From positions 1 through 64,000 of the forward strand of contig CAYYPW010000016.1 in NCBI GenBank assembly GCA_964473645.1: a DNA stretch of 64,000 nucleotides. The letters are read 5' to 3'. The notes beneath the pieces were generated by a model. The model worked only from the letters and a program-made list of their open reading frames with translations. It had not been told where the DNA came from and made no database searches. Positions 43,942 to 52,244 of this stretch are shown here, one piece after another (positions within the stretch are counted from its first letter, which is position 1; the number at the start of each line of letters is the position of its first letter). Made by a program: the position numbers and the translations under genes. This DNA is from HdN1 sp964473645 (lineage in GTDB: Bacteria > Pseudomonadota > Gammaproteobacteria > Pseudomonadales > Ketobacteraceae).

Positions 43942-44414
43942 GAAGGGGCCTTGGTAACGACAGGTGTTGGACTCGCAGGTATAGCCGGGTCAGCTGCCAT
44001 CGGTACAGTGGTATTGAGCGTAACGGCATTGGTTTGACCGCTTTCGATCAGTGCCGGCGCATCAGTCTGCGCCGTCGAATCAGTCAACGCAGGTGGCGCG
44101 GCGTTCTCGGTGGGAGTTTCTGTCTTGGCAGTACTGCCAGCAGTAAACCCTTCTTGAATGGCTTTCTGGGCTTCGGCGAGTTCCTTGCGCAGGTCGCCGA
44201 CCATGCCTTCCTCAACCTGTTTCTTGATGCGTTGCTGCATCTCATGGATGTTGACTTCGCGCTCAACTTCATCACGTACCGATTGCACCATGCGTGTCAT
44301 ACGGCCGAGAAAAGCGCCTGTCATGCGCGCAGCATGCGGCAAACGTTCCGGTCCTAACACCAGAAGTGCGACGATGCCGACCATTACAAGTTCGAGAAAG
44401 CCGATGTCAAACAT
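43938..44414 (-). CDS. tatB: Twin-arginine translocase subunit TatB
   Basis: Forms the substrate receptor with TatC. An N-terminal membrane helix (MFDIGFLELVMVGIVAL) is followed by the LGPERLP hinge, an amphipathic helix and an Ala/Thr-rich disordered tail. 158 residues, normal. It lies 3 bp after tatA and overlaps tatC. Confidence 0.96.
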   Translation of the reverse strand: MFDIGFLELVMVGIVALLVLGPERLPHAARMTGAFLGRMTRMVQSVRDEVEREVNIHEMQQRIKKQVEEGMVGDLRKELAEAQKAIQEGFTAGSTAKTETPTENAAPPALTDSTAQTDAPALIESGQTNAVTLNTTVPMAADPAIPASPTPVVTKAPS

Positions 44415-44417
44415 GGC

Positions 44418-44645
44418 TTAGGCTTTCGTTTCTTCTTTCTTGACTTGCGCGGTGCTATCGATGGGGGGCTGTTCCTTTTGGGCCAGCTGCTTGTTGGCTT
44501 CTTCTTCGTTCTCATCCTTCATCGACTTTTTGAAGCCTTTGATGGCGTTGCCAAGATCGTTGCCGATGTTGCCGAGGCGCTTGGTGCCAAACAGCAAAAC
44601 CACGATCACCAGGATTACGAGAAGTTGGGTAAGACTGAAATGCAT
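44418..44645 (-). CDS. tatA: Twin-arginine translocase subunit TatA
   Basis: Pore-forming subunit. One N-terminal membrane helix (LTQLLVILVIVVLLFG), then the FGTKRL hinge, an amphipathic helix with FKKSMKD and a charged tail. 75 residues. First gene of tatABC. Confidence 0.96.
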   Translation of the reverse strand: MHFSLTQLLVILVIVVLLFGTKRLGNIGNDLGNAIKGFKKSMKDENEEEANKQLAQKEQPPIDSTAQVKKEETKA

Positions 44646-44977
44646 CGTATTAGTCCTGTGACAGGTAATGATTATTGGTAGATGCGGCGCACCTTGAGCC
44701 CTACATCATACACCACATCATGTTACTGTTTAAAAGCGCTTGTCTGACCTCCTGGACGGAATTTCGTCACGTATTGCGCGAATGATGGATGTGGGCGTAG
44801 AGGCGATTTGTGGTCCAGCAGCATGCGCTGCTAGATCCATGGACCTTGAAAGTCGCGCTAAGTGCCGGTCAGCCCCATGTTTATCTGTGGGCCGCAACGA
44901 GCGTAGTGATGCGATGCCGCTTTTGTTTGAGTGCGCTTGGGAGTGCTTGAGTGCACTAAGGGGGGGCTTAGGTGGTC
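44646..44977. other. Non-coding gap between tatA and hinT
   Basis: 332 bp, presumably with the tatA promoter on the reverse strand. I see no convincing gene, RNA or repeat. The short forward open frame at 44740-45051 runs into hinT antisense and has no family features. Confidence 0.5.
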
Positions 44978-45301
44978 TTAGCTGCGCTTGTATCCCAGCA
45001 AATGAAAATGCACATGAAACACTTCCTGCCCGCCGCCGCGTCCGGTATTGATATGCGTTTTGAAGCCAGTGTCCAGCCCCAGCTCACGTGCGATGTGAGG
45101 TAGCGCCAGCACTAGCTGTCCCAGTGTGGCCTGATCTGCTGGCGTTGCATCAAACAGGGTGGCAATGTGTTTTTTTGGCACGATGAGGACATGCACCGGA
45201 GCGGCCGGATGAATGTCATGAAACGCAAACACCTGCTCGTCTTCATAGACTTTTTTGCAAGGTTTGGTACCCGCGACAATGTCGCAAAAAATGCAGCTCA
45301 T
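44978..45301 (-). CDS. hinT: HIT-family nucleotide hydrolase
   Basis: Histidine-triad purine nucleoside phosphoramidase. 107 residues with CIFCDIVAG (zinc-type cysteines), VLIVPKKHI and the triad HVHFHLLG. It overlaps hisE by 4 nt (ATGA). In Pseudomonas this region between hisE and tat is similarly arranged. Confidence 0.9.
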   Translation of the reverse strand: MSCIFCDIVAGTKPCKKVYEDEQVFAFHDIHPAAPVHVLIVPKKHIATLFDATPADQATLGQLVLALPHIARELGLDTGFKTHINTGRGGGQEVFHVHFHLLGYKRS

Positions 45302-45642
45302 GATGGCGTCCGGTTGGCCTTTTCAGTGAGGCCCGACAGATTAAAGCGACGCGCCAGCTCCTGAGTGATATCCGCGCTACTAAGTCCCAGTTGATGCAGC
45401 ATCACCAAGCTATGAAACCACAAATCTGCAGTTTCATAGATAACGTCTTTGGTGTGGGAGGGGGTGGCATCTTTGGCAGCGATCAGGGTTTCGGCACATT
45501 CTTCGCCGACTTTCTGCAGAATTTTGTTGAGGCCCTTGTGATATAGGCTCGCCACGTAAGAGGTATCGGGGGCGGCACCTTTGCGGGTTTCCAGTATTTC
45601 ATCGAGAGTGGCCAGCACGTCTGTTGTCAGCGGGTCTGTCAT
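45298..45642 (-). CDS. hisE: Phosphoribosyl-ATP diphosphatase
   Basis: Second step of histidine synthesis: PR-ATP to PR-AMP. 114 residues, all-alpha MazG-like fold with EECAETLIAAKD and ETADLWFH metal-binding residues. hisI is not beside it. Located 136 bp after ubiB and coupled to hinT. Confidence 0.94.
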   Translation of the reverse strand: MTDPLTTDVLATLDEILETRKGAAPDTSYVASLYHKGLNKILQKVGEECAETLIAAKDATPSHTKDVIYETADLWFHSLVMLHQLGLSSADITQELARRFNLSGLTEKANRTPS

Positions 45643-45778
45643 GGGGCGGCATCTCTGCTAGTAGCTAGTAGATAAGTGTTCTGCTGGTAAATTGCTTCTC
45701 TGCAGGTGAGTGCGCCTCAAACCTGCAGAAGTGTACTCTACCCGTGGATCTGTTTTTGGCCGCTAATAACGGCCGTTG

Positions 45779-47440
45779 TTAACGGTCATTATTGCGCGGT
45801 AACACACGGCTGCCGACCAGGGCGGCCCCAATGGCGGCCATCAGCCAGGCGGGCCAGGGCACATTGCTGAGTGCCGGGATCAACTCAGGCTTCATTGCCC
45901 ACAACACTGCCACAATCAAGGCGCCGCTGCCAAGCAGGATGGAAACGCGATCCTGACGCAATTGCTTCATATGGCGATGTTCGATTTGTTCGAGAAGGGC
46001 TTGCTGGTTATGGCTGAGTTTGCGCATCTCGTTGAGCGCATCCCAGGCCAGCTTGGGCAGGTGGGGGACTTGTTCGAACAGGGCGGGCGCATTGCGCTTG
46101 AAACTTTGCCAAAGCGCGCCGGGGCCGATTTGTTCGCGTATCCAGTTTTCCAGCAGGGGGCGGCCGATGGTCCAGATATCGAGGTCGGGGTAGAGGGTGC
46201 GGCCCAGGCCTTCCACGTGAATCAGGGTTTTTTCCAGCAGCACGAACTGCGGGAGGGCTTGCATTTCAAAACGGCGGGCCGTCTGGAACAGACGCATAAG
46301 AATGGGGCCGAATTCCACTTCTGAAAGCGGGCGTTCGACTATGGGTTCCAGCACGGTGCGTAAGGCGCTTTCGAAGGCTTGCACACGGGTGTGGGCGGGC
46401 ACCCAGCCGGCTTCGATCAGCAGCAGGGCCATTTGTTCGTAGTCTTTGTCGAGCAGGGCCATCAGCTGGCGGGCAAGCAGAAAGCGTTCTTCTTTGCTCA
46501 GACTGCCTACAATGGCGCAATCAAGCGACAAATATTGCGGTTGCGCGGGGTTGGCCAAAGACACCAGTACGTTACCCGGGTGCATGTCCGCATGAAAAAA
46601 ATTGTCGCGAAATACCTGAGTAAAAAAGATTTCCACGCCAATTTCAGCGAGGGTTTTCAGATCCAGACCGGCGGCCTGCATGGCGGCCACATCGGAGACG
46701 GGTACTCCATAAACGCGTTCCATGGTGAGTACGTTGGGGGTACTTAAATCCCAATGAATTTCAGGGACATAAAGAAGCGGCGAGTGCTCGAAGTTGCGGC
46801 GGAACTGGGCGCCATTGGCCGCTTCCTGGCCGAGGTCGAGTTCGCCTAGCAGAATGTGTTCGTAGTCGTTGACCACCTGCAAGGGATGCAAGCGGCGGGT
46901 CTCCGGAATAAATTTCTCCAGCAAGCCAGCCCCTAAACGCAACAGTGCCATATCCCGTTGCACGATGGGGCGAATATCCGGGCGCAGGATTTTTACCACC
47001 ACCTTGCGACCATCAAACAAGGTGGCGGTGTGCACTTGTGCAACACTGGCCGAAGCCAGGGGTTGAATGTCGAATTCGAGAAACAGGCTGAGGATGGGCT
47101 TTTTCAGTTCGTGCTCGACGATTTTTACCGCGATTTGTGGATCGAACGGCGGCACCCGGTCTTGCAAGCGGGCCAGATCGTTGGCGGCTGCATCAGGCAG
47201 CAGGTCGCGTCGGGTCGAAAGCAACTGACCAAATTTGATAAATACCGGGCCCAGCTCTTCGCAGGCAAGGCGTAAGCGCGTCCAGGGATCTTCAGGGCGA
47301 TCACCAGCGGCCCAAGCCGATGGCATTAGCCGAATCAGCAAGCGCAAAGGCCAGGCCAGTGCATGCGTTGGCAGTAAGGCATCGAGACGGTATTTGGCGA
47401 AAACATTCAGAATGGTGATCAACCGACGCAAGGCTTGCAC
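45779..47440 (-). CDS. ubiB: Ubiquinone biosynthesis accessory kinase-like UbiB
   Basis: Atypical ABC1/ADCK-family protein needed for coenzyme Q synthesis and transport. 553 residues: KxGQ-type motif KFGQLLSTR, ASVAQVH (Ala-rich loop), VVVKILRP, and HADMHPGNVL for the catalytic loop. Two C-terminal membrane helices (VSILLGSGALIVAVLWAM and WPAWLMAAIGAAL) follow. It begins 3 bp after ubiJ. Confidence 0.96.
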   Translation of the reverse strand: MQALRRLITILNVFAKYRLDALLPTHALAWPLRLLIRLMPSAWAAGDRPEDPWTRLRLACEELGPVFIKFGQLLSTRRDLLPDAAANDLARLQDRVPPFDPQIAVKIVEHELKKPILSLFLEFDIQPLASASVAQVHTATLFDGRKVVVKILRPDIRPIVQRDMALLRLGAGLLEKFIPETRRLHPLQVVNDYEHILLGELDLGQEAANGAQFRRNFEHSPLLYVPEIHWDLSTPNVLTMERVYGVPVSDVAAMQAAGLDLKTLAEIGVEIFFTQVFRDNFFHADMHPGNVLVSLANPAQPQYLSLDCAIVGSLSKEERFLLARQLMALLDKDYEQMALLLIEAGWVPAHTRVQAFESALRTVLEPIVERPLSEVEFGPILMRLFQTARRFEMQALPQFVLLEKTLIHVEGLGRTLYPDLDIWTIGRPLLENWIREQIGPGALWQSFKRNAPALFEQVPHLPKLAWDALNEMRKLSHNQQALLEQIEHRHMKQLRQDRVSILLGSGALIVAVLWAMKPELIPALSNVPWPAWLMAAIGAALVGSRVLPRNNDR

Positions 47441-47443
47441 GGG

Positions 47444-48217
47444 TTACTCCTGTGGCGGGGTCGGGGAGGAAGGTGGAGCGCTTTGGCTGGACTTGTCTTG
47501 CGCCACAGCCTTTCGCGATGCTTTTTTTGCTGGCAAAGACTGTGTTGAATCTGCTGGCGCGACATGGGGTGTCGCAGATTGCGGTGCGTCTTCTGCTCGC
47601 TGCTGTAAGCGTGCCACCCTTGCTTCGAGTCTGTCGTAGTCCTGGCGTAGCTGATGGACGTCGTTACCAAAGCGATTGAAATCCTGTCGCTCCACCAGCA
47701 TGGGCTGCTCCGACACCAGATAGCGCCGGCCATCGTCTAAGGCTTTGCGGGCAAAGGCCCCCAGAAAACCGGCACCCCAGCGCAGGGTTTGGCCAATTTG
47801 ATGGGCGGCCACATCGCCGATGCGTTCGGCCAGCAGTTCCTCCCAATCGAAATCAAGCTGGCGAGCGAGTTGGCTCAAGCTTTGTGCGAGCGCAATATCA
47901 CCTTCGACGCTTACGCCACCACCGGCACGAAATTGGCCAGGTTGCAGGAGTTGGCGCAATAACGCCGGTGCTGAGCCTTCGATTTTGACGGCTACCGGCC
48001 ATTCGCAGTGTTGGATCAGGCGCACGCTGTCATCGATAATCTCGATATACACATCCAGTCGCGGCAGGGTAATCGCCACATGGGCAACGCGCCCTTCCAG
48101 CGCTTTCAGGCGCAGGCGGGTGGCGGGAGAATATTCCAGTACTTTCTGTGCCAGGCTCTCCAGCTGAGACAACAGCAAGACGGGGCCCAGCGACACGCGT
48201 TGGCTTGGGGTGCTCAT
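47444..48217 (-). CDS. ubiJ: Ubiquinone biosynthesis accessory factor UbiJ
   Basis: SCP2-type lipid-binding protein of the cytosolic Ubi complex, thought to hold hydrophobic intermediates for UbiE and other enzymes. ATG 48217 (MSTPSQR) lies one base past the ubiE stop; the longer open frame from 48256 overlaps ubiE. 257 residues, with the SCP2 domain at ~15-125 and a C-terminal coiled coil (YDRLEARVARLQQRAED) with a low-complexity tail. Confidence 0.9.
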   Translation of the reverse strand: MSTPSQRVSLGPVLLLSQLESLAQKVLEYSPATRLRLKALEGRVAHVAITLPRLDVYIEIIDDSVRLIQHCEWPVAVKIEGSAPALLRQLLQPGQFRAGGGVSVEGDIALAQSLSQLARQLDFDWEELLAERIGDVAAHQIGQTLRWGAGFLGAFARKALDDGRRYLVSEQPMLVERQDFNRFGNDVHQLRQDYDRLEARVARLQQRAEDAPQSATPHVAPADSTQSLPAKKASRKAVAQDKSSQSAPPSSPTPPQE

Positions 48218-48218
48218 C

Positions 48219-48968
48219 TTAGTATTTGAACCCGCGATGCAAAGCGACAATGCCACCGGTAAGGTTGTTGAATTCGACCTGTTCGAAACCAGCTTGTCGC
48301 ATCATGTGTTTGAGCGTTTTCTGGTCGGGATGCATGCGGATCGATTCAGCCAGATAACGGTAGCTCTCAGCGTCGTTGGTGACGAGTTTGCCCATAAAAG
48401 GCAGCATGCTGAAGGAATAGCGATCATAGGCTTTGCGCAGTAGTTCGCTTTCGGGCTTGGAGAACTCCAACACTAACAAGCGCCCGCCGGGTTTGAGCAC
48501 GCGAAAGATGGATTCCAGCGCTTTTTGTTTATCGGTGACATTGCGCAAGCCGAAACTGATGGTGCAGCAGTCAAAGCTGTTGTCCTCGAACGGCAGCGAT
48601 TCGGCATTGGCCTGCACGAATTCGATATTACCGGCGTAGCCTTTGTCGAGTAGACGATCGCGACCGACGTTGAGCATTGACCCGTTGATATCCGCGAGCA
48701 CGACTTTGCCGTTGGCGCCTACGAGCTTGGAAAATTTCATGGTGAGGTCGCCGGTGCCTCCGGCGAGGTCGAGAATTCGTTGGCCTGGGCGGGCGGCCGC
48801 CATCTCGATGCAGTAGCGTTTCCACAGGCGGTGGATGCCGAACGACATGAGGTCGTTCATCAGGTCATATTTGTCGGCAACCGAGTGGAAGACTTCGCCG
48901 ACCATCTTGGCCTTGTCTTGGGCGGCTACAGTTTTGTAGCCAAAATGCGTGGTTTTCTCGTCCGACAT
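48219..48968 (-). CDS. ubiE: Ubiquinone/menaquinone C-methyltransferase UbiE
   Basis: SAM-dependent methylation of demethylmenaquinol and 2-polyprenyl-6-methoxybenzoquinol. 249 residues: KYDLMNDLMSFGIHRLWK, SAM motif ILDLAGGTGDLT, FGLRNVTD and GRLLVLEFSKP. First gene of ubiE-ubiJ-ubiB. Confidence 0.97.
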   Translation of the reverse strand: MSDEKTTHFGYKTVAAQDKAKMVGEVFHSVADKYDLMNDLMSFGIHRLWKRYCIEMAAARPGQRILDLAGGTGDLTMKFSKLVGANGKVVLADINGSMLNVGRDRLLDKGYAGNIEFVQANAESLPFEDNSFDCCTISFGLRNVTDKQKALESIFRVLKPGGRLLVLEFSKPESELLRKAYDRYSFSMLPFMGKLVTNDAESYRYLAESIRMHPDQKTLKHMMRQAGFEQVEFNNLTGGIVALHRGFKY

Positions 48969-49114
48969 ATGCCGCTCCTGCCGTTGGCAAACTGGCCGGT
49001 ATCTTCGCGGATTAGGTGGGGGCCGTCAATGACAAGGGAAGGGAAAGGACGGGTTAGGTCAGATGGTTACGTGTATTGGCGCATATGGTCAGGGGCTATA
49101 CGCGGCGGCCGTTA

Positions 49115-49501
49115 TCAGCCGCCGGGTTTCCAGCGCCCAATCAGATCCGGCTCGCGTTTGGCGCCTGCTTCGGCCAGTTTATCCAGGTAAATTTGCCACA
49201 TCGTATCGTGGTGGCGGCCAAGTTCCAGCAGGTAATCCCACGAATACAGCCCGGTGTTATGGCCATCGTCAAAGGTGATCTTGATGGCGTAATTGCCGAC
49301 CTGTTCAAGCGCATTGATGTTGACGAGTTTCTTGCCGGTTTGCAGCACCTCTTTACCGTGCCCGCGCACCTCTGCAGAGGGGGAGTGCACCCGCAGAAAT
49401 TCACAGCTCAGTGTATAACGCTCACCGTTGGTGTACACCAGTTCCAGGGTGCGCTCCTGGCGGTTGAGATTAATGTCATCGGGGATCGATGCGTCGCTCA
49501 T
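49115..49501 (-). CDS. DUF971 (gamma-butyrobetaine hydroxylase N-domain-like) protein
   Basis: 128 residues of one DUF971 domain: SCEFLRVHSPSAEVRGHG, FDDGHNTGLYSWDYL. In Pseudomonas the same family lies after hslU. The domain forms the N-terminal part of gamma-butyrobetaine hydroxylases and occurs alone near iron-sulfur or carnitine genes. Function unproven. Confidence 0.88.
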   Translation of the reverse strand: MSDASIPDDINLNRQERTLELVYTNGERYTLSCEFLRVHSPSAEVRGHGKEVLQTGKKLVNINALEQVGNYAIKITFDDGHNTGLYSWDYLLELGRHHDTMWQIYLDKLAEAGAKREPDLIGRWKPGG

Positions 49502-49565
49502 GGTGGCGCCCTGGCTTTGCCGTTATGGATGGCGTTGTCGTTATAATGGATAAATGACTTGGCCG

Positions 49566-50915
49566 TTACAGAATGTAACGGCTGAGGTCTTCGTTGCCGG
49601 CCAATGCTTTGAGGCGATCGTCGACATGGTTGGCGTTCAGGACGTAAGCATTTTCACCGTGTTGGGTGGCAAGTTCGGCGGCATCGTAAGAGATGTCTTC
49701 GAGCAATTTTTCCATTACGGTATGCAAGCGGCGTGCACCAATGTTTTCAACGCGTTCATTTACTTGCCAAGCAATTTCGGCGATGCGTCGGATGGCATCG
49801 GTGGCGAATTCCACCGTCAACCCTTCTGCGCTCAGCAAGGCTTTGTATTGCTCGGTGATGGAGTAATTCGGTTCCGTTAAAATACGTTCGAAATCATCGG
49901 CACTCAGCGCTTGTAATTCAACACGAATCGGCAAACGGCCTTGTAACTCCGGCACCAGATCGCTGGGCTTCGATAGATGAAATGCTCCCGAGGCAATAAA
50001 CAGGATATGGTCGGTGCGTATCATGCCGTATTTGGTAGTAACCGTGCAGCCTTCAATCAGCGGCAACAGATCGCGCTGTACGCCTTCGCGTGACACATCA
50101 CTGCCGGCGAATTCGCCACGTTTTGCGACTTTGTCGATTTCGTCGATAAATACAATGCCGTTTTGTTCAACGGCTTGTACGGCCCGACTTTTGATTTCAT
50201 CTTCGTTGACGAGTTTGGCGGCTTCTTCGTCTTGAATCTGCTTGAGCGCCTCTTTGATTTTCAGGCGCTTTTTCTTGCGTTTGCCGGTAGAGAGATTGGA
50301 GAACATGCTCTGCAGCTGGTTGGTCATTTCCTCCATGCCTGGGGGGGCCATGATTTCAACGCCGACATTGGGGGCCGCGACTTCGATCTCGATTTCTTTG
50401 TCGTCGAGCTGGCCTTCGCGCAGTTTCTTGCGAAAAATCTGGCGGGTGGCCGAGTCTTCGTTGCGTTCCAGATTGCTGGCTTGCCAATCGCTGCTGCGTG
50501 GTTGCGGCACCAACACTTCCAGAATGCGTTCTTCGGCAGCATCCAGCGCGCGGTTGCGCACTTTTTCCATTTCTTGCTCACGTACAAGTTTTACGGCCAT
50601 GTCGGCAAGATCGCGAATGATGGTTTCAACGTCGCGGCCCACATAACCCACTTCAGTGAATTTAGTGGCTTCCACCTTGATGAACGGCGCTTTGGCTAGT
50701 TTGGCCAAACGGCGGGCGATTTCGGTTTTGCCGACACCCGTGGGGCCAATCATCAGAATGTTTTTAGGGGTGATTTCATTGCGCATCGATTCCGGCAATT
50801 GCATACGGCGCCAGCGATTGCGCAAGGCAATGGCAACGGCACGCTTGGCGTCTTGCTGGCCGATGATGTGTTTGTCGAGTTCGCTAACGATCTCGCGCGG
50901 AGTCATGTCGGTCAT
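49566..50915 (-). CDS. hslU: ATP-dependent protease ATPase subunit HslU
   Basis: AAA+ unfoldase that feeds proteins to HslV. 449 residues: Walker A GPTGVGKT near 57-64, the intermediate I-domain, Walker B GIVFIDEIDK and the C-terminal small domain ending SRYIL, which inserts into HslV. 14 bp after hslV. Confidence 0.97.
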   Translation of the reverse strand: MTDMTPREIVSELDKHIIGQQDAKRAVAIALRNRWRRMQLPESMRNEITPKNILMIGPTGVGKTEIARRLAKLAKAPFIKVEATKFTEVGYVGRDVETIIRDLADMAVKLVREQEMEKVRNRALDAAEERILEVLVPQPRSSDWQASNLERNEDSATRQIFRKKLREGQLDDKEIEIEVAAPNVGVEIMAPPGMEEMTNQLQSMFSNLSTGKRKKKRLKIKEALKQIQDEEAAKLVNEDEIKSRAVQAVEQNGIVFIDEIDKVAKRGEFAGSDVSREGVQRDLLPLIEGCTVTTKYGMIRTDHILFIASGAFHLSKPSDLVPELQGRLPIRVELQALSADDFERILTEPNYSITEQYKALLSAEGLTVEFATDAIRRIAEIAWQVNERVENIGARRLHTVMEKLLEDISYDAAELATQHGENAYVLNANHVDDRLKALAGNEDLSRYIL

Positions 50916-50929
50916 GGCGTGTCCGTTCC

Positions 50930-51469
50930 TTAACAGCTCAATTCTTCGATGGTGAAGTTGTGATTGGTGTAAATGCAGATATCGCCCGCAATGGTGAGCG
51001 ATTTTTCAATGATGTCGCGGGCCGAAAGTTCGGTATTTTCATACAAGGCGCGCGCCGCAGAAAGGGCGAAGGGGCCACCGGAGCCGATGGCGATCAGATC
51101 GTTTTCGGGTTGGATGACATCGCCATTGCCGGTAATGATCAGTGAAGCGTCCTTGTCGGCAACGGCGAGTAAGGCTTCGAGGCGACGAAGCATGCGGTCG
51201 GTCCGCCAGTCTTTGGCGAGTTCGACAGCAGAGCGCACCAAATGTCCCTGGTGTTTTTCGAGCTTGGCTTCAAAGCGTTCGAACAGGGTGAAGGCGTCGG
51301 CTGTGCCGCCGGCGAATCCGGCGATGACTTTATCGTGGTAGAGGCGGCGTACCTTGCGGGCATTGCCCTTCATCACGGTATTGCCCATGGTGACCTGGCC
51401 GTCGCCGCCAATCACAACTTTGCCGTTGCGGCGCGCCGAGAGAATGGTAGTGCCACGAAATTGTTCCAC
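50930..51469 (-). CDS. hslV: ATP-dependent protease peptidase subunit HslV
   Basis: Threonine peptidase of the HslUV protease. The mature N-terminus should be Thr7, since the sequence begins MEQFRGTTILSARR. The extra six residues relative to the E. coli MTTI start are a propeptide of the kind known in other bacteria. GGTADAFTLFERFE, GNGDV and GSGGPFA are conserved. 179 residues. Confidence 0.96.
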   Translation of the reverse strand: MEQFRGTTILSARRNGKVVIGGDGQVTMGNTVMKGNARKVRRLYHDKVIAGFAGGTADAFTLFERFEAKLEKHQGHLVRSAVELAKDWRTDRMLRRLEALLAVADKDASLIITGNGDVIQPENDLIAIGSGGPFALSAARALYENTELSARDIIEKSLTIAGDICIYTNHNFTIEELSC

Positions 51470-51526
51470 GAATGCGATTCCTTAGCAGTGCATGAAACAA
51501 CTGTTATGAGGGCGTTCGCGACGATT

Positions 51527-52234
51527 TCAAGAGTTCTTCATGCGGATGACGATGTGCTGGATGCGGGCATCCTTGAGGGTTTTTTGTGCGTTAGCCAAGC
51601 TGGCGGCATCATTGAACGGACCCGCTTGCACGCGGTGCCAGGTTTCGCCGGGACGAGCTTGTACTTTCTGAATGCTTGCAGGCAGCCCTAACAGAATAAT
51701 TTGGGCACGTAGTTTTTCGGCATCCTGGGCGCGCTGAAAGGAGCCTGTTTGCAGTAAGGTGCGCTGCTTGCTTGTGGTCGCTTTGGTGTCCGCAGGCTTG
51801 GCAGGATCAGTTTTGCTGGCGGCAGGCTTTTCGTCATCGCTTTGCGCACCTAGGGTTTCCGCTTCAGGTAACAGGGTATAGAACTCAAAGCGGCGTGCAC
51901 GGTCTTCGGTGCTCAGCGGCTCAGGCGTTTCATTCACTGTACCGCCCGTACGGGCGCTCGATGTGGCGCCGCTGCTCGACGATGCACTAGAGTCCGCCGT
52001 GGTGTTGGTCGAACCGGTGGGACGGTTGCTCGTCGCATTGCCTGGCTTATTGGTATAGCCCGCGCTTGGGGGGGCGCCATTGTTGTACGACGGGCGCGGG
52101 CGTGTGTTGTTCTCAACAGGCGTGCCTTTCACATTGGCCAAATACACCAAAAACGCCGCAAACAAACCCGTCACCACGCCGGTGAAAAGCCAGACCCAGG
52201 CGGGTAATTGCGGTTGCGCTTTCTTTTTGGCCAT
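51527..52234 (-). CDS. SPOR-domain membrane protein (FtsN-like position)
   Basis: 235 residues: short basic tail, membrane helix (~11-33), Asn/Ser/Thr-rich linker and a C-terminal SPOR domain (LLQTGSFQRAQDAEKLRAQI). Probably a septal peptidoglycan-binding protein. It lies between argS and hslV, as in Pseudomonas, starting 10 bp after argS. Confidence 0.85.
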   Translation of the reverse strand: MAKKKAQPQLPAWVWLFTGVVTGLFAAFLVYLANVKGTPVENNTRPRPSYNNGAPPSAGYTNKPGNATSNRPTGSTNTTADSSASSSSGATSSARTGGTVNETPEPLSTEDRARRFEFYTLLPEAETLGAQSDDEKPAASKTDPAKPADTKATTSKQRTLLQTGSFQRAQDAEKLRAQIILLGLPASIQKVQARPGETWHRVQAGPFNDAASLANAQKTLKDARIQHIVIRMKNS

Positions 52235-52244
52235 GTCTAAAACC